The notes under the pieces were generated by a model. It was not told the DNA's origin and did not search any database. It worked only from the letters and a program-made list of their open reading frames with translations. From Rhodoferax sp. AJA081-3 (lineage in GTDB: Bacteria > Pseudomonadota > Gammaproteobacteria > Burkholderiales > Burkholderiaceae_C), in NCBI RefSeq assembly GCF_017798165.1, contig NZ_CP059068.1:3658001-3722000 (forward strand): a DNA stretch of 64,000 nt. The letters run 5' to 3'. The position numbers and the translations under genes were made by a program. Position 1 is the stretch's first letter, and each line of letters starts with the position of its first letter. This document shows positions 1 to 8,287 of the stretch, in pieces.

Positions 1-2
1 AC

Positions 3-293
3 CCCATGGTGTGGCGCAAGGACCTGCCCACAGACCTCCAGCGCAGGATCAAGGACTTCTTTCTGGCCTATGGCCGCACAGGGCCAGATGCTGCGCGCGA
101 GAAAGCCCAGCTCAAAAAATTGACGCTGGGTGGTTTTCAGGCGTCCAGCAATGCCCAGCTCACGCCCGTGCGCCAGCTGGAGCTGTTCAAGGAAAAGTTA
201 AAACTAGAAGCCGATGCATCGCAGGCGGGCGATGACAAGAAGGCCAGGCTGGATGAGATCCATCGCAGGTTGGCAGAGCTTGCCAAGTCATGA
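3..293 (+). CDS. phnD: PhnD-like phosphonate-binding protein, C-terminal part (5' end outside window)
   Basis: The last ~96 codons of a periplasmic phosphate/phosphonate-binding protein are present; the frame is open to the left edge, so the ATG at 6 is internal. The segment aligns without difficulty to the C-terminus of the next gene: RKDLP, IKDFF, the shared NAQLTP-RQLELFK block and a lysine-rich tail. About half the residues are the same. The two genes are therefore tandem paralogues. Family role: delivering phosphonate or a related oxyanion to the PhnCE importer. The stop lies 44 bp before the next start, consistent with one operon. Confidence 0.85.
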   Translation, partial: PMVWRKDLPTDLQRRIKDFFLAYGRTGPDAAREKAQLKKLTLGGFQASSNAQLTPVRQLELFKEKLKLEADASQAGDDKKARLDEIHRRLAELAKS

Positions 294-337
294 CCGTCAC
301 TTCCATTTTTCAACGTATTCACACCCAAGGACACCTT

Positions 338-1306
338 ATGTTCAAAATCTCTTTTGTTGGCATGGCCCTCGCGGCATGCGTTGCCGCTACCCCGGCATCG
401 GCGCAGGAGTTGAAGGAATTCAACTTTGGCATCATCTCTACCGAAGCATCCACCAATCTGAAGTCGGACTGGCAACCGATTTTGGATGACCTGTCCAAAA
501 AAACCGGGCTCAAGGTCAACGCCTTTTTTGCACCCGACTACGCGGGCATTATTGAAGGCATGCGTTTCAACAAAGTACACGCGGCCTGGTTTGGCAACAA
601 GTCGGCCATGGAAGCCGTCGACCGCGCCAGTGGTGAAGTATTTGCCCAGATGGTGAATGCGGATGGCTCACAGGGCTATTACTCGCACCTGATCGTGCAC
701 AAAGACAGCCCGCTGAAGTCTTTGGACGATGTGCTCAAACAAGGCAAGAATTTGTCATTTGGCAATGGAGACCCCAATTCCACATCCGGCTTTCTGGTGC
801 CCAGCTACTACGTGTTTGCGCAAAACAAGATTGACCCCAAGACACACTTCAAGCTGGTGCGCAGCGCCAACCACGAAACCAACTCCCTGGCCGTTGCCAA
901 CAAACAAGTGGATGTGGCGACCAGCAACAGCGAGAACCTGGACAAGATCAAAGACCGGATGCCCGAAAAGTTCAACGACATCCGCATCATCTGGACCTCT
1001 CCGCTGATTCCGCTGGACCCGTTGGTGATCCGCAAGGACCTGCCCGAAGCCTACAAGGCCAAGATCAAGGACTTCTTCTACACCTATGGCAACGGTGGCC
1101 AGCAGGAGAAAGACAACCTGTTCAAGGTATCCAAGCTCTCCGGTTTCAAACCGTCCACCAATGCCCAGCTCACACCCATCCGCCAGTTGGAGTTGTTCAA
1201 GACGCGCAACAAGTTCGAGGCCGACGCCAACCTGAGCGCACCTGAAAAACAAGCCAAGTTGGCCGATATCGACAAACAGCTGGCGGCACTGAGCCCCGCC
1301 AAGTGA
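338..1306 (+). CDS. phnD: Phosphonate ABC transporter substrate-binding protein PhnD
   Basis: A 322-residue periplasmic binding protein. An AAGGA ribosome site at 327-331 and a clear signal peptide ([17 protein letters not shown], cleaved after SAQ or nearby) support the ATG at 338 over an upstream in-frame ATG at 290 that lacks both. The body carries PhnD-family features: an early FGIISTE strand, the GDPNSTSGF loop around residues 145-153 that contacts the phosphonate group in this family, and the RKDLP...IKDFF C-terminal region. It is the second of two tandem phnD genes and lies 7 bp before phnE. Known family role: capture of phosphonates (2-aminoethylphosphonate in E. coli) for PhnCE import. 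The ligand here is not predictable. Confidence 0.93.
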   Translation: MFKISFVGMALAACVAATPASAQELKEFNFGIISTEASTNLKSDWQPILDDLSKKTGLKVNAFFAPDYAGIIEGMRFNKVHAAWFGNKSAMEAVDRASGEVFAQMVNADGSQGYYSHLIVHKDSPLKSLDDVLKQGKNLSFGNGDPNSTSGFLVPSYYVFAQNKIDPKTHFKLVRSANHETNSLAVANKQVDVATSNSENLDKIKDRMPEKFNDIRIIWTSPLIPLDPLVIRKDLPEAYKAKIKDFFYTYGNGGQQEKDNLFKVSKLSGFKPSTNAQLTPIRQLELFKTRNKFEADANLSAPEKQAKLADIDKQLAALSPAK

Positions 1307-1313
1307 GTCTGCA

Positions 1314-2123
1314 GTGAGCACACAAACCCCTTCGATTGCCCTGGCTGCCATGCCCGCCCCGCAGGTGCCGCGAACCAGTGTTGCTGCTTTGGTGGCCTGG
1401 GGTGTGCTGCTGGCACTGTTGGCGGGCTCCTGGAAAGGGGCCGACATGCGCCCCCTGGACCTGGTGCGCGATTCGGCCAATATGGTGACCTATGCCGTAG
1501 ACTTCTTCCCGCCGAAGTTTACGGACTGGCGCATCTACCTGCAGGAGATGGTCATCACCCTGCAGATTGCCCTGTGGGGCACAGCGCTGGCCGTGGTGTT
1601 TGCCGTGCCGTTTGGTTTGTTGTCGTCGGCCAACATCACACCCTGGTGGATCCACCAGCCCATACGCCGCCTGATGGACGCGGCCCGCGCCATCAACGAA
1701 ATGGTGTTCGCCATGTTGTTTATTGTGGCGGTGGGCCTGGGCCCCTTCGCCGGCGTGTTGGCGCTGTTTGTGCACACCACGGGCATTTTGGCCAAGTTGT
1801 TTTCGGAAGCCGTGGAGTCCATTGATTCGCAACCGGTAGAGGGCATACGGGCGACGGGTGCCAATGCACTGGAAGAGATTGTGTACGGTGTTATTCCCCA
1901 GGTGTTGCCACTGTGGATCTCTTACACCCTGTACCGTTTTGAATCCAATGTGCGATCGGCTTCGGTGGTTGGCATGGTGGGTGCGGGTGGCATTGGCGTC
2001 ATTCTGTGGGAAATCATCCGCGGCTTCCAGTACGCAGAAACCTGCGCGGTGATGATCATCATCATCGTGACGGTCAGTGTGATTGATCTGGTGTCGGCTC
2101 GCATTCGCAAGTCGCTGATCTGA
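1314..2123 (+). CDS. phnE: Phosphonate ABC transporter permease PhnE
   Basis: A 269-residue inner-membrane permease starting at GTG 1314, 7 bp after phnD. A first membrane helix lies at about residues 24-42. The remaining helices surround the EAA-type loop ([20 protein letters not shown], about residues 163-182), which docks the PhnC ATPase. Length and the C-terminal GAGGIG / [10 protein letters not shown] region fit PhnE. No phnC is seen in the window, so it is presumably to the left of the first phnD. The gene ends 18 bp from the convergent phnN stop. Confidence 0.93.
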   Translation: MSTQTPSIALAAMPAPQVPRTSVAALVAWGVLLALLAGSWKGADMRPLDLVRDSANMVTYAVDFFPPKFTDWRIYLQEMVITLQIALWGTALAVVFAVPFGLLSSANITPWWIHQPIRRLMDAARAINEMVFAMLFIVAVGLGPFAGVLALFVHTTGILAKLFSEAVESIDSQPVEGIRATGANALEEIVYGVIPQVLPLWISYTLYRFESNVRSASVVGMVGAGGIGVILWEIIRGFQYAETCAVMIIIIVTVSVIDLVSARIRKSLI

Positions 2124-2141
2124 GCGTTGGGGGGCGCGGTA

Positions 2142-2708
2142 TTAGCCTGGCGCTTGTGCTGCCAGCTTGTGCAGGTACTGTGCGAGTTGGAGCCCGGCGT
2201 CCGCAAGGGCGCCATTGTTCACAATCGTGCAGTCCGCGCGCAGGTCCGTAAACTGGCTGTTGCGGGCCAGGCGCAGGGCCACTGCATGGCTTGAATCGCG
2301 GCCGCGCTGGTGCAGCCGCTGTTCCAGTTGGTGGGCATCGGCCAGCACTTGCACGATACGCACGGTGTGTCCCAATGCCTGTGCGTGCGCCAAGGTGTTG
2401 ACATGTTCTCGTGAACCATTCACCACCACCACCCTCCCCGCGGTGACATCGGTCGTGTAGTCTGCGCTGACACCATAAGCAAAGCCATGGGCATGCCAAT
2501 GCCAGGCCAGGGCGCGTGTCTCCAGCAGCTGTTCAAAGTAGCAGGGCGATACCGCGTCGTGGTCAGAGCCGGGCTGGGCCGGCCGTGTCACCACCCGGCG
2601 GCTGAACACGACCTGGTGCTGTTCAGCCAGGTAGTTCTGAGCCCAGGCCATCACACTGTCTTTGCCAGCGCCAGAAGCGCCACACACCAAAACCCACTTG
2701 CCGCTCAT
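2142..2708 (-). CDS. phnN: Ribose 1,5-bisphosphate phosphokinase PhnN
   Basis: A 188-residue P-loop kinase. The start at 2708 (MSGKWVLVCGASGAGKDS) puts the Walker A GASGAGKD at residues 10-17, as in PhnN, and overlaps the stop of the upstream gene by 4 bp; an upstream in-frame start would add an unrelated leader. The family phosphorylates ribose 1,5-bisphosphate to PRPP, the last step that returns the C-P lyase sugar to nucleotide metabolism. It is the distal gene of a three-gene minus-strand operon, phnF - 2H phosphoesterase - phnN, linked by 4-bp stop/start overlaps. Confidence 0.92.
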   Translation of the reverse strand: MSGKWVLVCGASGAGKDSVMAWAQNYLAEQHQVVFSRRVVTRPAQPGSDHDAVSPCYFEQLLETRALAWHWHAHGFAYGVSADYTTDVTAGRVVVVNGSREHVNTLAHAQALGHTVRIVQVLADAHQLEQRLHQRGRDSSHAVALRLARNSQFTDLRADCTIVNNGALADAGLQLAQYLHKLAAQAPG

Positions 2709-3403
2709 GCCAACAACTCCGCATCGGCCTGGCGCACAAAGTTTGCGCCAGGCTCTGGTTCCACAAATAGGCACAGGCGGTCCAGTACCAGGGGGTGTTC
2801 CTGGTTGAGGCGGGCCACTGAACCTTCAACCGCACGTACCACCACCTGTGCAAGGGGCTCGGCAATGGGACCGGTCAGTGTGAAGTGCAGTTGGTAACGT
2901 TCCATCACATGGGGGTAGCCGTACAACATCAGCAGCTCTTGCGCGCGCGCATCCAGGGGTTGCGCCAGGCGGCGTTTCAGGTCCTGCTGCGACAGCGGCG
3001 CACGCAGATCGTCCAGGCTGGTGACGCAGCGCGCAGCCAAGGTGCCCAGGGCTGCAGGTGGTGTGTGGGGTAACACGGCCGTAAAGTTGTCCAGGCGGGT
3101 GGCGACCATAGGACCCAGTGCCAGCGGCTTGAGTTGTTGGGCCAGGGCACGCATGCGCACCAACAGGTCGGCCTCTGTGACGCCGTCACGCAGAACAAAC
3201 GGCGCCTTCAGCGTGGCGTGGAAGCCATAACGGCGCGGGTAGGCGGTGAGTTGGTGCAGTTGTTGTGCGGGTATCTCCGCAATCTCGGGATGCACCAGGG
3301 CTTGGTTCGTCCCCTCGTCGCGGCCTAGCCAATGGGCACCAAAGTTCCACCAGGGTGTGCCTTGTGTGGGCGTGAAGTAGATGGCGTAACGTGCTGTAGT
3401 CAT
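2705..3403 (-). CDS. DUF1045 phosphonate-metabolism protein, 2H phosphoesterase fold
   Basis: A 232-residue protein of the DUF1045 family, regularly found in C-P lyase loci. Two HxT motifs, HAT at residues 62-64 and HFT at 173-175, are the paired signature of 2H phosphoesterases, which open cyclic phosphodiesters. The C-P lyase reaction makes 5-phosphoribosyl 1,2-cyclic phosphate, normally opened by the metallo-beta-lactamase-fold enzyme PhnP. No phnP is seen here, so this protein is a plausible substitute (inference). It is translationally coupled to phnF upstream and phnN downstream by 4-bp overlaps. Confidence 0.85.
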   Translation of the reverse strand: MTTARYAIYFTPTQGTPWWNFGAHWLGRDEGTNQALVHPEIAEIPAQQLHQLTAYPRRYGFHATLKAPFVLRDGVTEADLLVRMRALAQQLKPLALGPMVATRLDNFTAVLPHTPPAALGTLAARCVTSLDDLRAPLSQQDLKRRLAQPLDARAQELLMLYGYPHVMERYQLHFTLTGPIAEPLAQVVVRAVEGSVARLNQEHPLVLDRLCLFVEPEPGANFVRQADAELLA

Positions 3404-4158
3404 GCCTGCGCTCCCGCATCCACCACCAGTTGCACGCGGTCACCACAAAAGACCGTTTCGCCGTATTTGATGGGAACGCCCTCCATGTCGGCATCCACAC
3501 TTTCCACACACAGCAGGGGGCGATTCACCGGCTGCGCCAATAGCCGCGCGGTTTCGTCCGATGGCATCTGTGTGGTGATGCGGCTGAGGGAGCGCACATA
3601 GTCCTGCACACCGAAGTGTTTCAGGATTTCGGTGGTGCGGCTGCCTTCGTTCAACATGTCCAGCAGCCCCGCAAACCGCTGGGCCGGGTAATAGGCGGTG
3701 GCCATGCCTATGGGGGCGTCGTTGGCCTCATCCAGCGTCTCCACCATCAGCACCTTGGCGCCTTTGGCGAGCTTGAGTTCTTGCTGCACCTGTGCAGGTG
3801 CGGGCAATTCGCGGGCGCTCAGCAATTGTTTGCTGGGTATCAGGCCCTGTTGCAACAGGTTCTCGCTGAACCGGGTGCGCCGTGTCAGCGCGTAGTCCAG
3901 CAGTTCATGCTGCACAAACATGCCGCGTCCCGCTTCGATGCGCACCAGGCCTTCGGTTTGCAGTGCGGACACGGCCTGGCGCAAGGTATGGCGGTTGACA
4001 CCAAAACGCGCAGACAGTTCCACCTCGCCGGGCAGGCGCCCGGTATCCGAGTAGGCGCGGTTGCGGATTTCGGTGGTCAGGGTGTCGGCGATCTGGCGCC
4101 ACACGGACACACCGCTGCGACGTCCGGGGCTGCTGGAAGAGAACACATCAAAGGACAT
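3400..4158 (-). CDS. phnF: GntR/UTRA-family phosphonate regulator PhnF
   Basis: A 252-residue regulator. The N-terminal winged helix-turn-helix (about residues 20-88; LPGEVELSARFGVNRHTLRQ) is followed by a UTRA effector domain (about 100-245). This HutC-type architecture and the position identify PhnF. It is divergent from phnG across 155 bp, the expected place for its operator, and is the first gene of the phnF - DUF1045 - phnN unit. It probably represses the phn operons until a phosphonate-related or phosphate signal appears; the effector is not known from sequence. Confidence 0.9.
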   Translation of the reverse strand: MSFDVFSSSSPGRRSGVSVWRQIADTLTTEIRNRAYSDTGRLPGEVELSARFGVNRHTLRQAVSALQTEGLVRIEAGRGMFVQHELLDYALTRRTRFSENLLQQGLIPSKQLLSARELPAPAQVQQELKLAKGAKVLMVETLDEANDAPIGMATAYYPAQRFAGLLDMLNEGSRTTEILKHFGVQDYVRSLSRITTQMPSDETARLLAQPVNRPLLCVESVDADMEGVPIKYGETVFCGDRVQLVVDAGAQA

Positions 4159-4288
4159 TGTGTAGGGACTCCAAGGGCGCTCGGCACACTGGAATTTGCT
4201 TGCGACGTGTCACAAATTCTTCATGTTGAGCAGTTGAACTACATGCATGGGTAACGCGATGCGAAGCCATTGCATTCCACCCGTCCAC

Positions 4289-4306
4289 TCTAGTAACTGA
4301 TTTAGA
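4289..4306. promoter_or_regulatory. Candidate PhnF operator before phnG
   Basis: An 18-bp site with inverted TCTA / TAGA ends around a 10-bp centre, 7 bp upstream of the phnG ATG. Its place between the divergent phnF and phnG genes suits a GntR-family operator. phnG itself has no obvious Shine-Dalgarno sequence. The match is short and could be chance. Confidence 0.3.
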
Positions 4307-4313
4307 CATCTGT

Positions 4314-4778
4314 ATGACAAGCGACACCTCAACGGCACCCACGGCCTCAAGACAGGCATGGCTGGCTACCCTGGCCCGGGCCAGCGTTGCACAGCTGGAA
4401 AGCGCCATCCCCCCCGCGGCCGACCTGACCACACTCCAGCAGGTGCGCCCTGCCGAAGTGGGCATGGTGATGCTGCGCGGGCGGGTGGGCGGCACAGGCA
4501 ACCCCTTTAATCTGGGTGAGGCCAGCATGGTGCGCTGTGCCGTGCGCCTGGGTGATGGGCCGCTGGGTGTCGGTTATGTGTTGGGCCGCAACAAGCGCCA
4601 GGCCGAATTGGTTGCACTGTGTGATGCCCTGCTGCAAGACCCGCAGCACCATGATCGTCTGCAAGGCCTGTTGATTGAACCGCTGGCCACGGCGCAGGCA
4701 CAGGCCCGTGCGCAGCAACAGCGTGCGGTGGCAGACTCCAAGGTTGAATTCTTCACCTTTGTGCGGGGTGAAGCATGA
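4314..4778 (+). CDS. phnG: C-P lyase core subunit PhnG
   Basis: A 154-residue PhnG. Diagnostic blocks are RGRVGGTGNPFNLGE (about residues 60-74), VLGRNKRQAEL (about 89-99) and the C-terminal KVEFFTFVRG. In E. coli PhnG pairs with PhnI, PhnJ and PhnH in the core complex. With PhnI it helps displace adenine from ATP by phosphonate, forming a ribose 5'-triphosphate-1-phosphonate. It is the first gene of the plus-strand C-P lyase operon and overlaps phnH by 4 bp (ATGA). Confidence 0.95.
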   Translation: MTSDTSTAPTASRQAWLATLARASVAQLESAIPPAADLTTLQQVRPAEVGMVMLRGRVGGTGNPFNLGEASMVRCAVRLGDGPLGVGYVLGRNKRQAELVALCDALLQDPQHHDRLQGLLIEPLATAQAQARAQQQRAVADSKVEFFTFVRGEA

Positions 4779-5374
4779 GTACGAACCCCTTGCTGGCCCC
4801 CGGTTTGCCGGACGTGGTGCATGGCAGCCAGCAGACCTTTCGCGCCGTGCTGGATGCATTGGCCCGCCCGGGCACAGTGTGTGAGATTGGCGCGTCATTG
4901 CCGCAGGTGGCCTTGGGTGGCGCCATGGCGCGATTGCTGCTGTCACTGACCGACGACGAGACCCCCGTCTGGTGGCAACGTGCGGACACCACTACGCAGG
5001 GTTGGCTGCAGTTTCACACCGGAGCGGGCGTGGCTGCGAACGCGGGTGCTGCCAGCTTCGCGGTCATCCACGACCTGGATGCGCCGTTTGACCTGGTCGA
5101 CTTTGCGATGGGCAGCGCGGAGTCTCCCGAGTTTTCCACCACCTTGATTGTTGAGCTGCCCGCGCTGCACGGCGGGCAGGAGTTGGAATGGCGTGGCCCC
5201 GGCATTGAGGTCTTGCAGCGGGTGGGCCTGTGTGGTGTACCCAATCACTTCTGGTCCCAGTGGCAGGCCAACCATGCGGCGTTTCCGGCGGGCGTGGACA
5301 TGGTATTTACCTGCGGCGACCAGGCGCTGGGCCTGCCCCGCACCACACGTGTTCGCCGATTGGAAAGGGTCTGA
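4775..5374 (+). CDS. phnH: C-P lyase core subunit PhnH
   Basis: A 199-residue PhnH, a PLP-fold structural subunit without a cofactor that dimerises in the C-P lyase core. Typical features are the early PDVVHGSQQTFRAVLDALARPG segment, split here as residues ~9-30, and the C-terminal GVDMVFTCG region. It starts within the phnG stop (ATGA) and ends 1 bp before phnI, so the three are translationally coupled. Confidence 0.95.
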   Translation: MSTNPLLAPGLPDVVHGSQQTFRAVLDALARPGTVCEIGASLPQVALGGAMARLLLSLTDDETPVWWQRADTTTQGWLQFHTGAGVAANAGAASFAVIHDLDAPFDLVDFAMGSAESPEFSTTLIVELPALHGGQELEWRGPGIEVLQRVGLCGVPNHFWSQWQANHAAFPAGVDMVFTCGDQALGLPRTTRVRRLERV

Positions 5375-5375
5375 T

Positions 5376-6512
5376 ATGTATGTAGCAGTCAAGGGCGGCG
5401 CGGCCGCCATAGAAAGTTCCTGGCGCTTGCTGGACACGCAGCGTCGCGGCGACACGTCCATAACCGAGTTATCGGTGGCACAAATTCGTACCCAGCTTTC
5501 GCTGGCGGTGGACCGGGTGATGAGCGAAGGGGCTTTGTTTGACCCAGAGCTTGCAGCCCTGGCCATCAAACAGGCCAGTGGTGACCTGGTGGAAGCCATC
5601 TTTTTGCTGCGCGCCTACCGCACCACCTTGCCGCGGCTGGGTTACACCGTGCCGCTGGACACGGCCCGCATTGACCTGGTGCGCCGCATATCGGCCACCT
5701 TCAAAGAGGTGCCGGGTGGCCAGCTGCTGGGGCCTACTTACGACTACACCCAGCGCCTGCTGGATTTCAGGTTGTTGGCCGAGGGCGGCACAGAGGCAGC
5801 ACAGGCTGCGCCTGGAGTGCAAACACCCCCACCAGTGCCGGTGGATGACAACCGGGTAGTGCCCCGTATCAACGACCTGTTGGCCCGCGAAGGCCTGCTG
5901 GAGACACCGCAGCCTGTGGATGCCGCAGCACCGGGCGACCTGACCCGCGACCCCTTGATGTTCCCCGCTGACCGCGCGCTACGCCTGCAGGCCTTGGCCC
6001 GGGGTGACGAAGGCTGGTTGCTGGCCATGGGTTACTCCACCCAACGCGGCTACGCCAACGCTCACCCATTTGCCGGTGAGATTCGCCGTGGTTTTGTCCG
6101 TGTGGAACTGGAGCCCGATGAACTCGGTTTTGCGATCGATATTGGCGACCTGGAAGTGACCGAGTGCCAAATGATCAACCAGTTCCATGGCAGCAAAGAC
6201 ATACCGCCGCAATTCACCCAAGGCTACGGGCTGGCCTTTGGCGGCGCCGAGCGCAAGGCCATGGCCATGGCTCTGGTGGACCGCGCACTGCGCGCCGATG
6301 AGCTGGGCGAGCCCCGTGTGGCCCCGGCGCAGGACGAAGAGTTTGTGTTGTCCCATGCGGACAACGTCGAGGCATCGGGCTTTGTGCAGCACCTGAAGCT
6401 GCCGCACTACGTCGACTTTCAGGCCGAGCTGGAGTTGGTGCGCAAGCTGCGCGCCAGCCATGCACAGGCCGACACGTCGGAGCCCGAACAACAGCAGCAG
6501 GAAGCCGCATGA
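5376..6512 (+). CDS. phnI: C-P lyase core subunit PhnI
   Basis: A 378-residue PhnI. The start at 5376 (MYVAVKGG) matches the conserved PhnI N-terminus; the frame is open further left only as overlap with phnH. Hallmarks are the GYSTQRGYANAHPF and DIGDLEVTECQMINQF blocks and a C-terminal KLPHYVDFQAELEL region. Family role: purine nucleosidase activity that, with PhnG/H/L, produces the ribose 1-phosphonate triphosphate. The stop overlaps the phnJ start. The last residues are a Gln-rich tail of no obvious function. Confidence 0.95.
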   Translation: MYVAVKGGAAAIESSWRLLDTQRRGDTSITELSVAQIRTQLSLAVDRVMSEGALFDPELAALAIKQASGDLVEAIFLLRAYRTTLPRLGYTVPLDTARIDLVRRISATFKEVPGGQLLGPTYDYTQRLLDFRLLAEGGTEAAQAAPGVQTPPPVPVDDNRVVPRINDLLAREGLLETPQPVDAAAPGDLTRDPLMFPADRALRLQALARGDEGWLLAMGYSTQRGYANAHPFAGEIRRGFVRVELEPDELGFAIDIGDLEVTECQMINQFHGSKDIPPQFTQGYGLAFGGAERKAMAMALVDRALRADELGEPRVAPAQDEEFVLSHADNVEASGFVQHLKLPHYVDFQAELELVRKLRASHAQADTSEPEQQQQEAA

Positions 6513-7408
6513 TGATGGACAACCACTACAACTTTGCCTTCCTGGACGAGCGCACCAAGAAACGCATACGCCGCGCCCTGCTCAAGGCCGTGGCGGTGCC
6601 GGGCTACCAGGTGCCATTCGGGTCACGCGAAATGCCCTTTGCCTATGGCTGGGGTACGGGCGGTGTGCAGGTTACGGCCAGCATCATCGGGCTGGACGAT
6701 GTGCTCAAGGTGATTGACCAGGGGGCGGATGACACCACCAATGCGGTCAACATACGCCGCTTTTTTGCGCGCACCACGGGCGTTGCCACCACCGAAAAGA
6801 CACGTGACGCCACGCTGATCCAGACCCGCCACCGCATACCCGAGCTGCCGCTGACAAAGAAGCAGATCCTGGTCTACCAGGTGCCCATGCCCGAGCCGCT
6901 GTCCAAGCTGGAGCCGCGCCGGCGCGAAGCCATCAAGATGCATGCGCTGACCGAGTACGGCCTCATGCATGTGCGCCTGTACGAAGATATTGCACAACTG
7001 GGCGCCATCTCGCGCAGCTACGACTACCCCGTCATGGTGAACGAGCGTTACCTGATGTCGCCTTCACCCATCCCCAAGTTCGACAACCCCAAGATGCATA
7101 TGAACCCCGCCTTGCAGCTCTTTGGTGCCGGGCGCGAAAAACGCCTCTATGCCATCCCGCCGTTCACGCCGGTGCGCAGCCTGGACTTTGAAGACCACCC
7201 GTTTGAAGTGCAGCGCTGGGACCATGCCTGTGCGCTGTGTGGTGCCACCGAGAGTTTTCTGGATGAAATGATTGTGGACGACCAGGGCAGCCGCCTGTTT
7301 GTGTGCTCCGACAGCGACTACTGCGAAGAGCGCCGCAGCGCCGGTGAGGTCGGCACCCAGCAGGCCGTTACCCTGCACAACGCGCTGGCCCAGCAGGAGG
7401 CCGCATGA
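6509..7408 (+). CDS. phnJ: Radical-SAM carbon-phosphorus lyase PhnJ
   Basis: A 299-residue catalytic subunit that cleaves the C-P bond, yielding the hydrocarbon and 5-phosphoribosyl 1,2-cyclic phosphate. C241, C244, C266 and C272 supply the non-canonical radical-SAM cysteine cluster (CxxC-x21-CxxxxxC), and G32 in the PGYQVPFGSR segment is the expected glycyl-radical site. The spacing is that of the E. coli enzyme as I know it, so activity is likely. It overlaps phnI by 4 bp. phnK begins 61 bp after its stop, the only sizeable gap inside phnG-phnL. Confidence 0.96.
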   Translation: MMMDNHYNFAFLDERTKKRIRRALLKAVAVPGYQVPFGSREMPFAYGWGTGGVQVTASIIGLDDVLKVIDQGADDTTNAVNIRRFFARTTGVATTEKTRDATLIQTRHRIPELPLTKKQILVYQVPMPEPLSKLEPRRREAIKMHALTEYGLMHVRLYEDIAQLGAISRSYDYPVMVNERYLMSPSPIPKFDNPKMHMNPALQLFGAGREKRLYAIPPFTPVRSLDFEDHPFEVQRWDHACALCGATESFLDEMIVDDQGSRLFVCSDSDYCEERRSAGEVGTQQAVTLHNALAQQEAA

Positions 7409-7473
7409 GCGCCGCGCCGGGCCGCCCCAAGCAAGCTCGCACCGCAGTGCGCAGCACGAAGGTTATCCAATGA
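7405..7473 (+). CDS. Possible 22-codon linker cistron between phnJ and phnK
   Basis: An ATG overlapping the phnJ stop opens a 22-codon frame (MSAAPGRPKQARTAVRSTKV...) that ends in a TGA overlapping the phnK ATG. It would hand ribosomes from phnJ to phnK by two ATGA junctions. The composition is that of GC-rich repeat-like DNA rather than a conserved peptide, so it may be only an inserted sequence that happens to keep coupling. Confidence 0.3.
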   Translation: MSAAPGRPKQARTAVRSTKVIQ

Positions 7474-8276
7474 CCGCGCCGGTTCTGCTGTCTGCGCGCC
7501 AGGCCGGCAAGGCCTTTATGCACCAGGGCCAGCCGCGCTGGGCGTGCCGGGGTGTGAGTTTTGATCTGTACCCCGGAGAGGTGCTGGCCGTGGTGGGGGA
7601 GTCCGGCTCCGGCAAAAGCACCCTGCTGCGCCTGCTGGCAGCGCGCCATGCCTGTGACGAGGGATCGGTGCACTACGACGTGCGTGCAGAGTCCGACGCA
7701 GCGTCTTCCGGTTTGGTGGACCTGGCGGAGCTGTCCGAAGCGCGTTTGCGCTGGCTGGCCCGCACCGATTGGGGTTTTGTCGAACAACATGCCCGCGACG
7801 GTCTGCGCATGAACGTATCGGGCGGTGCCAATGTGGGTGAACGCCTGATGGCGTTGGGCTCGCGCAACTATGGCGGGCTGCGCAGCGAAGCTCTATCGTG
7901 GATGCAGCGTGTGGAGCTGGACACCACCCGCATAGACGACTTGCCCGCCACCTACTCCGGCGGCATGCAACAGCGCTTGCAGATCGCGCGCAACCTGGTG
8001 ACCCATCCGCGGCTGGTGTTCATGGACGAGCCCACCACGGGTCTGGATGTGTCGGTGCAGGCCCGCCTGCTGGACCTGCTGCGTGAGCTGGTCGACGAGT
8101 TGCAACTGGCCGCGGTGCTGGTCACCCACGACCTTGCCGTTGCTCGCCTGCTGGCCCAGCGCATGCTCGTCATGAAGGACGGCCAAGTGGTCGAGCAGGG
8201 GCTGACCGACCGGGTGCTGGACGACCCCCAGCACCCCTACACCCAGCTGCTGGTTTCTTCGGTTTTAACCCCTTGA
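7470..8276 (+). CDS. phnK: C-P lyase ABC-type ATPase PhnK
   Basis: A 268-residue soluble ABC ATPase. Walker A GESGSGKST is at residues 43-51, followed by the signature YSGGMQQRLQIAR and Walker B LVFMDEPTTGLD. The start at 7470 has an AAGG site about 7 bp upstream. PhnK docks on PhnJ in the core complex as a dimer and is needed for phosphonate breakdown; it is not a transporter subunit. It is followed by phnL without a gap worth the name. Confidence 0.94.
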   Translation: MTAPVLLSARQAGKAFMHQGQPRWACRGVSFDLYPGEVLAVVGESGSGKSTLLRLLAARHACDEGSVHYDVRAESDAASSGLVDLAELSEARLRWLARTDWGFVEQHARDGLRMNVSGGANVGERLMALGSRNYGGLRSEALSWMQRVELDTTRIDDLPATYSGGMQQRLQIARNLVTHPRLVFMDEPTTGLDVSVQARLLDLLRELVDELQLAAVLVTHDLAVARLLAQRMLVMKDGQVVEQGLTDRVLDDPQHPYTQLLVSSVLTP

Positions 8277-8287
8277 GAGCGGACACT

